From assembly GCF_045679555.1 (NCBI RefSeq), contig NC_092098.1, positions 19,808,038-19,872,037 on the forward strand: 64,000 nt of DNA, given 5' to 3'. This stretch comes from Salvelinus alpinus (lineage: Eukaryota > Chordata > Actinopteri > Salmoniformes > Salmonidae). The notes beneath the pieces were generated by a model. It searched no databases. It was not told the DNA's origin and saw nothing but the letters and a program-made list of their open reading frames with translations. This document shows positions 25,899 to 39,010 of this stretch, in pieces. Position 1 is the stretch's first letter. Every line of letters begins with the position of its first letter. Position numbers and translations under genes: made by a program.

Positions 25899-27484
25899 CA
25901 GTACCAGTCAAAAGTTTGGACACACCTACTCATTCAAAGTTTCTTTTTTATTTTTACTTTTTTCTACATTGTAAAATAATAGTGAAGACATCAAAACTAT
26001 GAAATAACACATTTGGAATCCTGTAGTAACCAAAAGAGTGTTAAACAATTCAAAATATATGTTATATTTTATATTCTTCAAAGTAGCCACCCTTTGCCTT
26101 GATGACAGCTTTGCACACTCTTGGCATTCTCTCAACCAGCTTCATGAGGTAGTGAGCTTGAATGCATTTGAATAATTAACAGGTGTACCTTGTTATAAGT
26201 ACATTTGTGGAATTTCTTTCCTTCTTAATGCCTTTGAGCCAATCAGTTGTGTTGTGACAAGGTAGGGGTGGTATACAGAAGATATCCCTATTTGGTAAAA
26301 GAAAGTCCATATTATGGCAAGAACAGCTCAAATAAGCAAAGTGAAACGACAGTCCATCCCTACTTTAAAACATGAAGGTCAATCAATATGGAAAATGTCA
26401 AGAACTTTGAATGTTTCTTCAAGTGCAGTCGCAAAAACCATCAAGCGCGATGATGAAACTGGCAGTCATGAGGACCGCCACAGGAAAGGAAGACCCAGAG
26501 TTCCCTCTGCTGCAGAGGATACGTTCATTAGAGCTAACTGCACCTCAGATTGCAGCGCAAATAAATGCTTCACAGAGTTCAAGTAACAGACACATCTCAA
26601 CATCAACTGTTCAGAGGAGACTGTGTGAATCAAGCTTTCATGGTCGAATTGCTGCAAAGAAACCACTACTGAAGGACACCAATAAGAAGAAGAGACTTGC
26701 TTGAACCAAGAAACACTAGCAATGGACATTAGACAGGTGGAAATGTGTCCTTAGGTCTGATGAGTCCAAACTTTAGATTTGTTGGTTCCAACCCCTGTGT
26801 CTGTGAGACGCAGAGTACGTGAACGGATGATCTCACCATGTGTGGTTCCCACCGTGAAGCACAGAGGAGGAGGTGTGATGGTGAGGGGGTGCTTTGCTGG
26901 TGACACTGTCAGTGATTTATTTAGAATTCAAGGCACACATAACCAGCATGGCTACCACAGCATTCTGCAGCGATATGCCATCCCATCTGGTTTGTGCTTA
27001 GTGGGACAATCATTTGTTTTTCAACAGGACAATGACCGAAAACACACCTTCAGGCTGTGTAAGGGCTATTTGACCAAGAAGGAGAGTGATGGAGTGCTGC
27101 ATCAGATGACCTGGCCTCCACAATCACCCGACCTCAACCCATTTGAAATGGTTTGGGATGAGTTGGACCGCAAAGTGAAGGAAAGGCAGCCAACAAGTGC
27201 TCAGCATATTTGGGAACTCCTTCAAGACTGTTGGAAAAGCATTGCTCATGAAGCTGTTGCCAAGAGTGCCAAGAGTGCGCAACGCTGTCATCAAGACATG
27301 GCTACTTTGAAAAATCTAAAATCTCGAATATATTTTGATTTGTTTGACACTTTTTTGGTTACTACATGGTTCCATATGTGTTATTTCATAGTTTTGATGT
27401 CTTCACTATTATTCTACAATGTAGAAAATAGTAAAAAATTAAGAAAACCCTTTGATTGAGTAGGTGTGTCCAAACTTTCGACTG
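25899..27484 (+). mobile_element. Tc1/mariner-like transposon, near full length, inactive
   Basis: It begins CAGTACCAGTCAAAAGTTTG after TA (25897-25898) and ends with the complement (gtgtgtccaaactttcgactg) before TA. The inverted repeats also contain the paired ctacattgtaaaataatagt and attattctacaatgtagaaa segments. It has one transposase relic on the + strand (26314-27459). The copy at 49882-52300 belongs to the same family. Confidence 0.93.
26314..27459 (+). pseudogene. Tc1-like transposase pseudogene
   Basis: The N-terminal paired-like DNA-binding part is open from 26314 (MARTAQISKVKRQSI) to about 26550. It continues in another frame ([20 protein letters not shown], to a stop near 26702) and resumes at about 26779-27459. 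DDE motifs are visible: RSDES near 26755-26769 (first Asp), FVFQQDNDRKH around 27017-27049 (second Asp) and SPDLNPFEMVWDELDRK around 27124-27174 (Glu). Frameshifts near 26560 and several stops between 26702 and 26780 make it non-functional. The intact family product is about 340 aa. Confidence 0.9.
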
Positions 27485-27887
27485 TATATATATACAGTAT
27501 ATTCATTGCACATATTTAACCCCTTGATTTGGGAAGGCAAAACTACCTTCATACTTCCATTCCTTTTTTTAAACCGGTACCGGTTACCTTCAGATGAGTC
27601 CCAAGAGAGACTCTCACCTTTCCATAGAGCGGTCATAATAGTTTGTAGGTCAAACAGGATGCTACATAAGTTTTCCAGAGAAGACCGATTTTCGGTCTCA
27701 TGGTCTGACTAACACCTCTCTAGCTCTGTCACCTTTCAGATGCGGAAGTGTGACACTGGTGATGTGGTAGATTGAGACGCATCCAATGCAAAAAAATACA
27801 GATCTCTATATTAAACTGACTTGATTTTTTTGTTATTTAACTTAGATTGATGCACCGGTAATTATTTATAAATAATTCCACACAGTG

Positions 27888-28268
27888 TGTCACGACTTCC
27901 GCCGTAGTCGGTCCCTCTCCTTGTTCGGGCGGTGTTCGGAGGTCGACGTCACCGACCTTCTAGCCATCACTGATCCATTTTTCATTTTCCATTGGTTTTG
28001 TCTTGTCTTCCATCACACCTGGTTCCAATCCCATCAATTACATGTTGTGTATTTAACCCTCTCTTTCCCTCATGTCCTTGTCAGTGATTGTTTGTTGTAT
28101 GTATTGGTGCTAGTTATGTTTCTGGTGTGCGACGGGTTTTGTACCCACTTTCATTATTTTTGTATATGTTGGTTTTCGGAGTTTGTGAGCACTTATTAAA
28201 CGACTCCGTTTATACCAAGTTCGTTCTCCTGCGCCTGACTTCCCTGCCACCAGCACGCATCCATTACA
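27888..28268 (+). mobile_element. Solo LTR (TGTCACG...ATTACA)
   Basis: A 381-bp block starts TGTCACGACTTCC and ends CCATTACA. It is flanked by cagtg (27883-27887) and ctgtg (28269-28273), a 5-bp duplication with one mismatch. It has LTR-like signals: tgtgtatttaaccc (TATA-like, about 28048) and attaaacgac (poly-A-like, about 28195). The open frames inside have no product. Confidence 0.75.
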
Positions 28269-28550
28269 CTGTGCTGTTTTTTTGCTTATTTATGACATTA
28301 AAGCAGACTCTTATGGCAAAAAAATAAGCCCCAGTTAATTCATTTCGACTTTATTTTGACATATTGATACAGCCGAACAGATAAAACTGCACAGTTTTGA
28401 TTTGTAAAGTTAAAATCAACTATTGTCTTGCACATCACAATATCTTCCACATATTGCTGATTCTCGATATTATAATATATCGGCCCAACCCTAATTGCTA
28501 CCACTCAAAACATGCCTCTAGCTTTCTCCCTATTTCTCCCTATTCTCCTC

Positions 28551-28690
28551 CAATCAAGTTGTAGAAACATCTCAAGGATGATCAATGGAAACAGGATGCA
28601 CCTGAGCTCAATTTCAAGTCTCATAGCAAAGGGTCTGAATACTTATGTAGATAAGGTATTTCTGTCTGAATACGTTCCGAATGCACTGTA
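28551..28690 (-). repeat. Tc1 terminal fragment (same family as 12565-14458)
   Basis: Sequence from gttgtagaaacatctcaagg to cgttccgaatgcactgta is the reverse complement of the left end of the Tc1 copy at 12565-12840, with an internal deletion of about 130 bp. No transposase remains. Confidence 0.85.
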
Positions 28691-29026
28691 CATACCAGGG
28701 TTAGACAGTGACTTCATAAATCTTCACCAAGTCTTCTGCACTAGTAACCAAATGGGCTGAATGAACAATTGGAACAGTTTGCTCCCATGTTGTTTACGTG
28801 TTCCCTTTTTGTTCTAATTTATGAATATCCATATTGAACCAAGGTCTATGACATCCTCTCTGCCTGTCGCTGGTTTATATCACTCTAGCTAATTCCCTGA
28901 ACCAGTGGAATACAGCTGTATGGTTCAGCTGTGGCTGAATGACTGCCTATGGTAAGAGATGAGCCTTCCACAATGTACAGATGCTAATTGCATTCAAAAC
29001 AGTACAGCGCCAAAAAGCACACAAAC

Positions 29027-29689
<663 letters not shown>

Positions 29690-29935
29690 CGGGAAATGGG
29701 ATACCTAGTCAGTTGCACACCTGAATGCATTCAACCGAAATGTCTCTGAATCAGAGAGGTGCGGGGGGCTGCCTTAATCCATGTCCGTGTCATCGGCACC
29801 CGGGGAGCAGTTGTTGTGAGGGTAAACTGCCTTGCTCAAGGGCAGAACAGCTGATTTTTTCACCGTGACGGCTCCCGGATTCAAACAAGCAACCTTCGGT
29901 CCCAAGCCAACACTCTTGGCACTAGTGATGTTATG
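29690..29935 (-). repeat. tRNA-derived SINE, minus orientation
   Basis: Read on the minus strand it has a degenerate tRNA head (here ctcccggattcaaacaagca, then accttcggtcccaagcc) and a body with ctgccttgctcaagggcaga and atacctagtcagttgcacac. The same family occurs at 62645-62800. Confidence 0.78.
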
Positions 29936-30130
29936 GGATCCCTTGAGGAGAGGAGCAGAAGTAAAGTGGGAGGAGGGGGCAAGAACAAACACATCAGAAG
30001 AGGAGAGAAACGGACAGAGTGCTGGAAGAGGGAGAAACAAAGCAGCAGAGCAGACGGTCTGTTTTACTTTGGCTGCTCATGTTGCCTCCACATGAGCAGC
30101 AGCAGCTCAGCCCAGAGAGAGTAGGCTACA

Positions 30131-33100
30131 GGTCAGTCTGTGTCTTACACTATATTACTAAAGGTCAGTCTGTGTCTTACACTACATTACTACAGGTCAG
30201 TCTGTGTCTTACACTACATTACTACAGGTCAGTCTGTGTCTTACACTATATTACTACAGGTCAGTCTGTGTCTTACACTACATTACTACAGGTCAGTCTG
30301 TGTCTTACACTATATTACTAAAGGTCAGTCTGTGTCTTACACTATATTACTACAGGTCAGTCTGTGTCTTACACTACATTACTAAAGGTCAGTCTGTGTC
30401 TTACACTATATTACTAAAGGTCAGTCTGTGTCTTACACTACATTACTAAAGGTCAGTCTGTGTCTTACACTATATTACTAAAGGTCAGTCTGTGTCTTAC
30501 ACTACATTACTACAGGTCAGTCTGTGTCTTACACTACATTACTACAGGTCAGTCTGTGTCTTACACTATATTACTAAAGGTCAGTCTGTGTCTTACACTA
30601 CATTACTAAAGGTCAGTCTGTGTCTTACACTACATTACTACAGGTCAGTCTGTGTCTTACACTTTATTACTAAAGGTCAGTCTGTGTCTTACACTATATT
30701 ACTAAAGGTCAGTCTGTGTCTTACACTATATTACTAAAGGTCAGTCTGTGTCTTACACTATATTACTACAGGTCAGTCTGTGTCTTACACTATATTACTA
30801 AAGGTCAGTCTGTGTCTTACACTATATTACTACAGGTCAGTCTGTGTCTTACACTACATTACTACAGGTCAGTCTGTGTCTTACACTATATTACTAAAGG
30901 TCAGTCTGTGTCTTACACTATATTACTACAGGTCAGTCTGTGTCTTACACTACATTACTAAAGGTCAGTCTGTGTCTTACACTATATTCCTAAAGGTCAG
31001 TCTGTGTCTTACACTACATTACTACAGGTCAGTCTGTGTCTTACACTATATTACTAAAGGTCAGTCTGTGTCTTACACTATATTACTAAAGGTCAGTCTG
31101 TGTCTTACACTACATTACTAAAGGTCAGTCTGTGTCTTACACTATATTACTAAAGGTCAGTCTGTGTCTTACACTTTATTACTAAAGGTCAGTCTGTGTC
31201 TTACACTATATTACTAAAGGTCAGTCTGTGTCTTACACTATATTACTAAAGGTCAGTCTGTGTCTTACACTATATTACTAAAGGTCAGTCTGTGTCTTAC
31301 ACTACATTACTAAAGGTCAGTCTGTGTCTTACACTATATTACTAAAGGTCAGTCTGTGTCTTACACTTTATTACTAAAGGTCAGTCTGTGTCTTACACTA
31401 TATTACTACAGGTCAGTCTGTGTCTTACACTACATTACTACAGGTCAGTCTGTGTCTTACACTATATTACTAAAGGTCAGTCTGTGTCTTACACTATATT
31501 ACTACAGGTCAGTCTGTGTCTTACACTACATTACTAAAGGTCAGTCTGTGTCTTACACTATATTCCTAAAGATCAGTCTGTGTCTTACACTACATTACTA
31601 CAGGTCAGTCTGTGTCTTACACTATATTACTAAAGGTCAGTCTGTGTCTTACACTATATTACTAAAGGTCAGTCTGTGTCTTACACTACATTACTAAAGG
31701 TCAGTCTGTGTCTTACACTATATTACTAAAGGTCAGTCTGTGTCTTACACTTTATTACTAAAGGTCAGTCTGTGTCTTACACTATATTACTAAAGGTCAG
31801 TCTGTGTCTTACACTATATTACTAAAGGTCAGTCTGTGTCTTACACTATATTACTACAGGTCAGTCTGTGTCTTACACTATATTACTAAAGGTCAGTCTG
31901 TGTCTTACACTATATTACTAAAGGTCAGTCTGTGTCTTACACTACATTACTACAGGTCAGTCTGTGTCTTACACTACATTACTACAGGTCAGTCTGTGTC
32001 TTACACTATATTACTACAGGTCAGTCTGTGTCTTACACTACATTACTACAGGTCAGTCTGTGTCTTACACTACATTACTACAGGTCAGTCTGTGTCTTAA
32101 ACTACATTATTACAGGTCAATCTGTGTCTTACACTACATTACTAAAGGTCAGTCTGTGTCTTACACTACATTACTACAGGTCAGTCTGTGTCTTACACTA
32201 TATTACTAAAAGTCAGTCTGTGTCTTACACTACATTACTAAAGGTCAGTCTGTGTCTTACACTATATTACTAAAGGTCAGTCTGTGTCTTACACTATATT
32301 ACTAAAGGTCAGTCTGTGTCTTACACTACATTACTACAGGTCAGTCTGTGTCTTACACTATATTACTAAAGGTCAGTCTGTGTCTTACACTATATTACTA
32401 AAGGTCAGTCTGTGTCTTACACTACATTACTACAGGTCAGTCTGTGTCTTACACTATATTACTAAAGGTCAGTCTGTGTCTTACACTTTATTACTAAAGG
32501 TCAGTCTGTGTCTTACACTATATTACTAAAGGTCAGTCTGTGTCTTACACTATATTACTAAAGGTCAGTCTGTGTCTTACACTATATTACTACAGGTCAG
32601 TCTGTGTCTTACACTATATTACTAAAGGTCAGTCTGTGTCTTACACTATATTACTAAAGGTCAGTCTGTGTCTTACACTACATTACTACAGGTCAGTCTG
32701 TGTCTTACACTACATTACTACAGGTCAGTCTGTGTCTTACACTATATTACTAAAGGTCAGTCTGTGTCTTACACTACATTACTACAGGTCAGTCTGTGTC
32801 TTACACTACATTACTACAGGTCAGTCTGTGTCTTACACTATATTCCTAAAGATCAGTCTGTGTCTTACACTATATTACTAAAGGTCAGTCTGTGTCTTAC
32901 ACTATATTACTAAAGGTCAGTCTGTGTCTTACACTATATTACTAAAGGTCAGTCTGTGTCTTACACTACATTACTAAAGGTCAGTCTGTGTCTTACACTA
33001 TATTACTAAAGGTCAGTCTGTGTCTTACACTATATTACTAAAGGTCAGTCTGTGTCTTACACTACATTACTAAAGGTCAGTCTGTGTCTTACACTATATT

Positions 33101-34890
33101 ACTAAAGGTCAGTCTGTGTCTTACACTATATTACTAAAGGTCAGTCTGTGTCTTACACTATATTACTAAAGGTCAGTCTGTGTCTTACACTACATTACTA
33201 CAGGTCAGTCTGTGTCTTACACTATATTACTAAAGGTCAGTCTGTGTCTTACACTACATTACTACAGGTCAGTCTGTGTCTTACACTATATTACTAAAGG
33301 TCAGTCTGTGTCTTACACTATATTACTAAAGGTCAGTCTGTGTCTTACACTACATTACTACAGGTCAGTCTGTGTCTTACACTATATTACTAAAGGTCAG
33401 TCTGTGTCTTACACTTTATTACTAAAGGTCAGTCTGTGTCTTACACTATATTACTAAAGGTCAGTCTGTGTCTTACACTATATTACTAAAGGTCAGTCTG
33501 TGTCTTACACTATATTACTACAGGTCAGTCTGTGTCTTACACTATATTACTAAAGGTCAGTCTGTGTCTTACACTATATTACTAAAGGTCAGTCTGTGTC
33601 TTACACTACATTACTACAGGTCAGTCTGTGTCTTACACTACATTACTACAGGTCAGTCTGTGTCTTACACTATATTACTACAGGTCAGTCTGTGTCTTAC
33701 ACTATATTACTACAGGTCAGTCTGTGTCTTACACTACATTACTACAGGTCAGTCTGTGTCTTACACTACATTACTACAGGTCAGTCTGTGTCTTAAACTA
33801 CATTATTACAGGTCAATCTGTGTCTTACACTACATTACTACAGGTCAGTCTGTGTCTTACACTACATTACTACAGGTCAGTCTGTGTCTTACACTATATT
33901 ACTAAAGGTCAGTCTGTGTCTTACACTACATTACTAAAGGTCAGTCTGTGTCTTACACTATATTACTAAAGGTCAGTCTGTGTCTTACACTATATTACTA
34001 AAGGTCAGTCTGTGTCTTACACTATATTACTAAAGGTCAGTCTGTGTCTTACACTACATTACTAAAGGTCAGTCTGTGTCTTACACTATATTACTAAAGG
34101 TCAGTCTGTGTCTTACACTATATTACTAAAGGTCAGTCTGTGTCTTACACTACATTACTACAGGTCAGTCTGTATCTTACACTACATTACTACAGGTCAG
34201 TCTGTGTCTTACACTATATTACTAAAGGTCAGTCTGTGTCTTACACTATATTACTAAAGGTCAGTCTGTGTCTTACACTATATTACTAAAGGTCAGTCTG
34301 TGTCTTACACTACATTACTACAGGTCAGTCTGTGTCTAAACTATATTACTACAGGTCAGTCTGTGTCTTACACTATATTACTACAGGTCAGTCTGTGTCT
34401 TACACTACATTACTACAGGTCAGTCTGTGTCTTACACTACATTACTACAGGTCAGTCTGTGTCTTACACTACATTACTACAGGTCAGTCTGTGTCTTACA
34501 CTACATTACTACAGGTCAGTCTGTGTCTTACACTACATTACTACAGGTCAGTCTGTGTCTTACACTACATTACTACAGGTCAGTCTGTGTCTTACACTAC
34601 ATTACTACAGGTCAGTCTGTGTCTTACACTACATTACTACAGGTCAGTCTGTGTCTTACACTATATTACTAAAGGTCAGTCTGTGTCTTACACTATATTA
34701 CTAAAGGTCAGTCTGTGTCTTACACTACATTACTACAGGTCAGTCTGTGTCTTACACTATATTACTAAAGGTCAGTCTGTGTCTTACACTACATTACTAC
34801 AGGTCAGTCTGTGTCTTACACTACATTATTACAGGTCAATCTGTGTCTTACACTACATTACTACAGGTCAGTCTGTGTCTTACAATCATT
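30131..34890 (+). repeat. 32-bp minisatellite, about 149 units (4.75 kb)
   Basis: The unit is ggtcagtctgtgtcttacac followed by taYattactaMa, with Y = C/T and M = C/A as the main variable sites. The period is exactly 32 bp over nearly the whole array. As 32 is not a multiple of three, each unit shifts frame, but three units (96 bp) contain no stop. This produces the many overlapping open frames reading LCLTLHYYRSVCVLHYIT; they are artefacts. Rare variants (gatcag, ttaaac, attattac) recur at multiples of 32 bp, showing block duplications. Confidence 0.98.
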
Positions 34891-36049
34891 ACATTACTTG
34901 CTACAGGTCAGCCATAGAGTCTGTAATGTTGCATACTATAGATCTACAATCAAATGGCATTTGGCATCAGTGGAGGGTCCTCAGAGAAGGAAGGGGAGGA
35001 AAATCCTCCTCAGTGAATTTCATTTGATTTTTAAATAGTGAAACATTAAAAATGTATCATTTTTGGGTGAAACTAAACTAAATATATTCCCAAATAATTG
35101 ATTAAAATACATTGTTTTGCAATTAAGGTCTACAATAGCGTGAAAAGCACTCTGTAGGATAACATCATGGTGTAGCTGGAGGACAGCTAGTTTCCGTCCT
35201 CCTCTGGGTATATTGACTTCAATACAAAACCTAGGTGGCTCGTAGTTCTCACCACAGTCCATAGACTTACAGAGTAATTATGACTTCCGGAGGACATCCT
35301 CCAACCTATCAGAGCTCTTGTAGCATGAACTGACATGTTGTCATCCAATCACAGGATCAGAGAATGAATCTAGTACTGAAAGCATAAGCTACATCTAGCT
35401 AGGACTGTGGTGCATAAAGTATGGTGAGTAGTTGGCTCAAAGAGCAAGACAATAGTTGAACAGTTTTGAACATATTAATTTCTTTAAAAATGAAGGATAA
35501 GCAAGAGAGAGAAAGAGAGAGAAAGAGAGAGAGAGCTAGCTAGTATATATATTTTTTTACTTTCACTTTCCCTTAGCTAGTGAATGCAGCTACTCAATCA
35601 CCCGGCTCAAACAGAGAGGGATGCTAGGTTAGCTAGCTGGCTATGGTATCCAACACTGGAATTCTTCCAAGTCAAGGTAAGCTTTTATTTATTTTTATTT
35701 ATTGCCACCGGGACCCGCTGGTGTAACTGCTAAACTGCTTGCTGACTTTACACTGTACTGCATGATTGTAGTGGGTTTGGTAACGCGTTTGTTCTAGTAG
35801 CTATGCTGACTATGACGTTAGCTATTATGGTGACAACGATGTAGGCTGGGTGTAGCCATTAGCGGTTATGATATGAAGGTTTGGGTTGGAAAGATTTTTT
35901 CTGGTCACCGACAGCTGATTTGTTGTGCACTGAAGTCCACAAGCGAAGAGGAAAGGTGAGAGGAGGAAAGCACGTAGTTGCGAGAAGGAATTATGTGATC
36001 ATGCTGTTTGTACGTGGCTGTTATGAAAGTGAACTGTGTTTGCATGTGT

Positions 36050-37245
36050 ACAGGACCTTGGGACTAAACACCTCCCTGTGCAACTCCATCTGCCATGCTG
36101 ATCCTCAACAAGGGGGCCACTCAGGGGTGCATGCTTAGTCCCCTCCTGTAATTCCCTGTTCACCCACGACTACGTGGCCAAGCACGACTCCAACAGCATC
36201 ATTAAGTTTGCTGACGACACAACGGTGGTAGGCCTGATCACCGACAACAATGAGACAGCCTATAGGGAGGAGGTCAGAGACCTGGCAGTGTAGTGCCAGG
36301 ACAAGAACCTCTCCCTCAAAGTGAGCAAGACAAAGGAGCTGATCATGGACTACAGGAAAAGGAGGGCTGAACATGCCCCCATTAACATCCACGGGGTTGT
36401 AGTGGAGCAGATCGAGAGCTTCAAGTTCCTTGGTGTCCACATCACCAACAAACTATCATGGTCCAAACACACCAAGCGAGTCGTGAAAAGGGCACGACAA
36501 TGCCTATTCCCTCTCAGGAGAATGAAAATATTTGGCATGGGTCCCCAGATCCTCAAAAAGTTCTACAGCTGCACCATCGAGAGCATCCTGACTGGTTGCA
36601 TCACCGCCTGGTATGGCAACTGCTCGACATCCGACCATAAGGCGCTACAGAGGGTAATGTGTACGGCCCAGTACATCTCTAGGGCCAAGCTTCCTGCCAT
36701 CGAGAACCTCTATACTAGGCGGTGTCAGAGGAAGGGCCCAATTTTTTTTTAAGACGTCAGCCACCCAAGTCATAAACTGTTCTTTCTGCTACCGCACGGC
36801 AACTGGTACCCGAGTACCAAGTCTCGGTCCAAAAGGCTCCTTAACAGCTTCTACCGAAAGCCATAAGACTGCAAATAGTTAAATGGCTACCCCGACTATT
36901 TGCATTGACCCCCCCCCCCTTTTTTTACGTTGCTGCTACTCGCTGTTTATTATCTACGCATAGTCACTTACCCTTACCTACATGTACATATTGCCTCAAT
37001 TACCTCGACTAACCTGTACCCCCGCACATTGACTTGGTACCGGTACCCCCTGTATATAGCCTCGTTATTGTTATTTGATTTTGTTACTTTTATTCTTTAG
37101 TTTATTTTGTAAATATTTTATTAACTCTTATTTTTCTTAAAACTGCATTGTTTGGTTAAGGGCTTGTAAGTAAGCATTTCACGGTAAGGTCTACACCTGT
37201 TGTATTCGGTGCATGTGATAAATAATATTGGATTTGATATTCATT
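36050..37245 (+). mobile_element. LINE, RSg-1/L2-like, 3' portion with tail
   Basis: The + strand encodes the C-terminal third of a reverse transcriptase: IIKFADDTTVVG with the catalytic FADD box (36200-36235), then SKTKELIMDYRKRR, SFKFLGVHITNKLSWSKH and CTIESILTGCITAWYGNC (36321-36752). An in-frame TAG at 36291-36293 and a frame loss at the poly-T near 36744 break it. The 3'UTR follows (ctgctactcgctgtttatta, ctgtatatagcctcgttatt) and ends near gtgataaataatattggatttgat. Confidence 0.9.
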
Positions 37246-37357
37246 CCTCCGATTCTGTTGAAAGAAAATCTGAAACGGAAGCAAACGGGGATAAACATAC
37301 CTGAATTTGTCCAACAGAAACTCTTGTTTGCAACTGTTGTACTAATGATTACACCCA

Positions 37358-37590
37358 TTGGGCTCCCGAGTGGCGTATAGGTCTAAGGCACTGCATCTCA
37401 GTGCTTGAGGCCTCACTACAGACACCCTGGTTCAAATCCAGGCTGTATCACAACTGGCTGTGATTGGGAGTCCCATAGGGCGGCGCACAATTGGCCCAGT
37501 GTCGTCCGGGTTTGGCCGGTGTAGGCCGTCATTGTAAATAAGAATTTCTTCTTAACTGACTTGCCTAGTTAAATAAGGGTTTCACTGTTA
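37358..37590 (+). repeat. tRNA-derived SINE (SlmI-like)
   Basis: A tRNA-Leu-like head (gggctcccgagtggcgtata, with B box ggttcaaatcc at 37430) is followed by a body with gggcggcgcacaattggccc and the tail gcctagttaaataaggg. The family name is from memory. Confidence 0.8.
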
Positions 37591-37871
37591 CTTTTTTAAA
37601 CAGCTAGATACAGGAAAGAGTGTGCACGGCGGTATTGAATGTGTCACTGTCACCAAATTTTCTCTCGAACCTGTGCACCTACTTTGTAAACTTTCATTCA
37701 TAGGCTAGGTTGTAGCAACCTCGTGATAGGTATAGGGAAAATTCAAGTATCATGTAGTAGCCTAAACCTATTTGATGTTACATTGAGCTGGGTGAATGGA
37801 ATATGAATGACAGTCATCTAGTGTGCTGTGATAGAAATAAGGACATAATCATAAAAAAAATGATCATCCTC

Positions 37872-38870
37872 CCTCATAGGGCTGTGGCGGTCACGAAATT
37901 TCTTCAGCCGGTGATTGTCAAGCAAATAACTATCGGTCTTACGGTAATTTACCGTTAATTAACATAAACACATTTAGCACCTCCACATATAGCCTACAAG
38001 ACACTGATGTAGACCTTTGGAACATCTACATTTTAAAAAGTCTAATAAATTCATGTAATATAGCCTACACCTTCACAACAAATCCATTATTTATTTTAGA
38101 CAGGTCTAAAGAAGCATGATATGAAGAAAATGTAGTCTATTTCAGAAGAACAGAATAGCATACTCTGCTACACTAGTTAATTTAGCAGACAAGATTTGCT
38201 TAGAATTCCGTGACATTATTTTATAGTATGAAGAATACAACTGAACAAAGCTGAATAAAATAGAAAGTATATTTTCTCCAAACGAGTTGAGGGAGTGCGC
38301 ACATGGGGCTATTATTTGTTGAGCGGTTAACAAATAAATAGGTACTCCTATATGCTTAATTTAGAGTTATTAATGTAACTTTAGTTGTTCTACAAACATA
38401 TGTTTTGATTTTTAATAGATTGATGCGGCTCTAATGATGATTTGAAAAAAACAGCTTGAAAGGCATGAGCTCTGCTTTGTTTTTTGCGCAGGCTGTACAC
38501 ACTACATCAGTCTCTCATTCACAATTTGACAAGCACTTGATATTGCTTTGAATTTCACACCGGCATCCCCTTTGTGTGGCCGTAATGCACCCCAAAAAAA
38601 ATCCATGCCTTTTGTGGCCAGTGGCCGCTGTGCCCTTGGCCCGGAGTGCTGCGTTGTGCCCTTTTCCCCGAGTGCTCAGTAGCATGGACCATTATCATGC
38701 ACCTATCTCGAAACAGGGTCAGGGGGAAAAATACATGTCATCTATGCACTTCAATAGCAACTGGAGGACCACTTTTCCCGTGGTTAATTTTCATGCCAGC
38801 CAGGTAGGCTGTACTCCTGTTGTAAAGATAAGCGATGTGCTTAATATTAGTTGAGAAATAAATATAGTAG
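37872..38870 (+). repeat. hAT-like non-autonomous element, extent uncertain
   Basis: It starts with tagggctgtggcggtcacga, a terminal sequence I associate with a fish hAT family. Internal sequence is AT-rich with no readable transposase. The right end is not defined. Confidence 0.4.
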
Positions 38871-38874
38871 GTCT

Positions 38875-39010
38875 GTTATTATCTATGCATAGCCACTTTA
38901 ATAACCCTGCATGTACATAATTACCTGTATATAGCCTCGCTATTGTTATTTACTGCTGCTCCTAAAAAATGTACTGCTTCAAAATGTGATTTGATTTGAT
39001 TGAATCTTTA
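38875..39010 (+). repeat. LINE 3'-end fragment
   Basis: It contains ttattatctatgcatagcca, cctgtatatagcctcgctat and the terminal gtgatttgatttgattg, matching the 3' end of the LINE at 36050-37245. Confidence 0.75.

Larger units (their letters stand above)
25729..28493. mobile_element. hAT-like element carrying nested insertions
   Basis: The left end (TAGAGTTGGGCGATATTG at 25729) and right end (atatatcggcccaaccct, ending at 28493) are imperfect inverted repeats. Flanks share ctac (25725-25728 and 28498-28501), perhaps the remains of an 8-bp duplication. Inside lie a complete Tc1 copy (25899-27484) and a solo LTR (27888-28268). No hAT transposase is readable in the remaining 0.8 kb. Confidence 0.55.
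34968..37875. mobile_element. Large non-coding DNA-transposon relic carrying LINE and SINE insertions
   Basis: The unit appears to start at cagtggagggtcctcaga (34968) and to run, interrupted, to catcctccctcat (37875). Sequence before 36050 and after 37245 reads as one repeat interrupted by a LINE (about 36050-37245) and a SINE (about 37358-37590). No transposase is readable. A GA microsatellite lies at 35503-35535. I recall this as a common salmonid repeat, but the class is uncertain. The right terminus seems removed by the next element. Confidence 0.55.

Noticed and set aside
30131-34890. CRISPR-like array
   Set aside because: Units are contiguous 32-bp copies without unique spacers, and the genome is a vertebrate's.
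30019-35038. About 20 overlapping + strand open frames reading LCLTLHYYRSVCVLHYIT
   Set aside because: All come from the 32-bp minisatellite, which has no stop codons in any + frame over three units.
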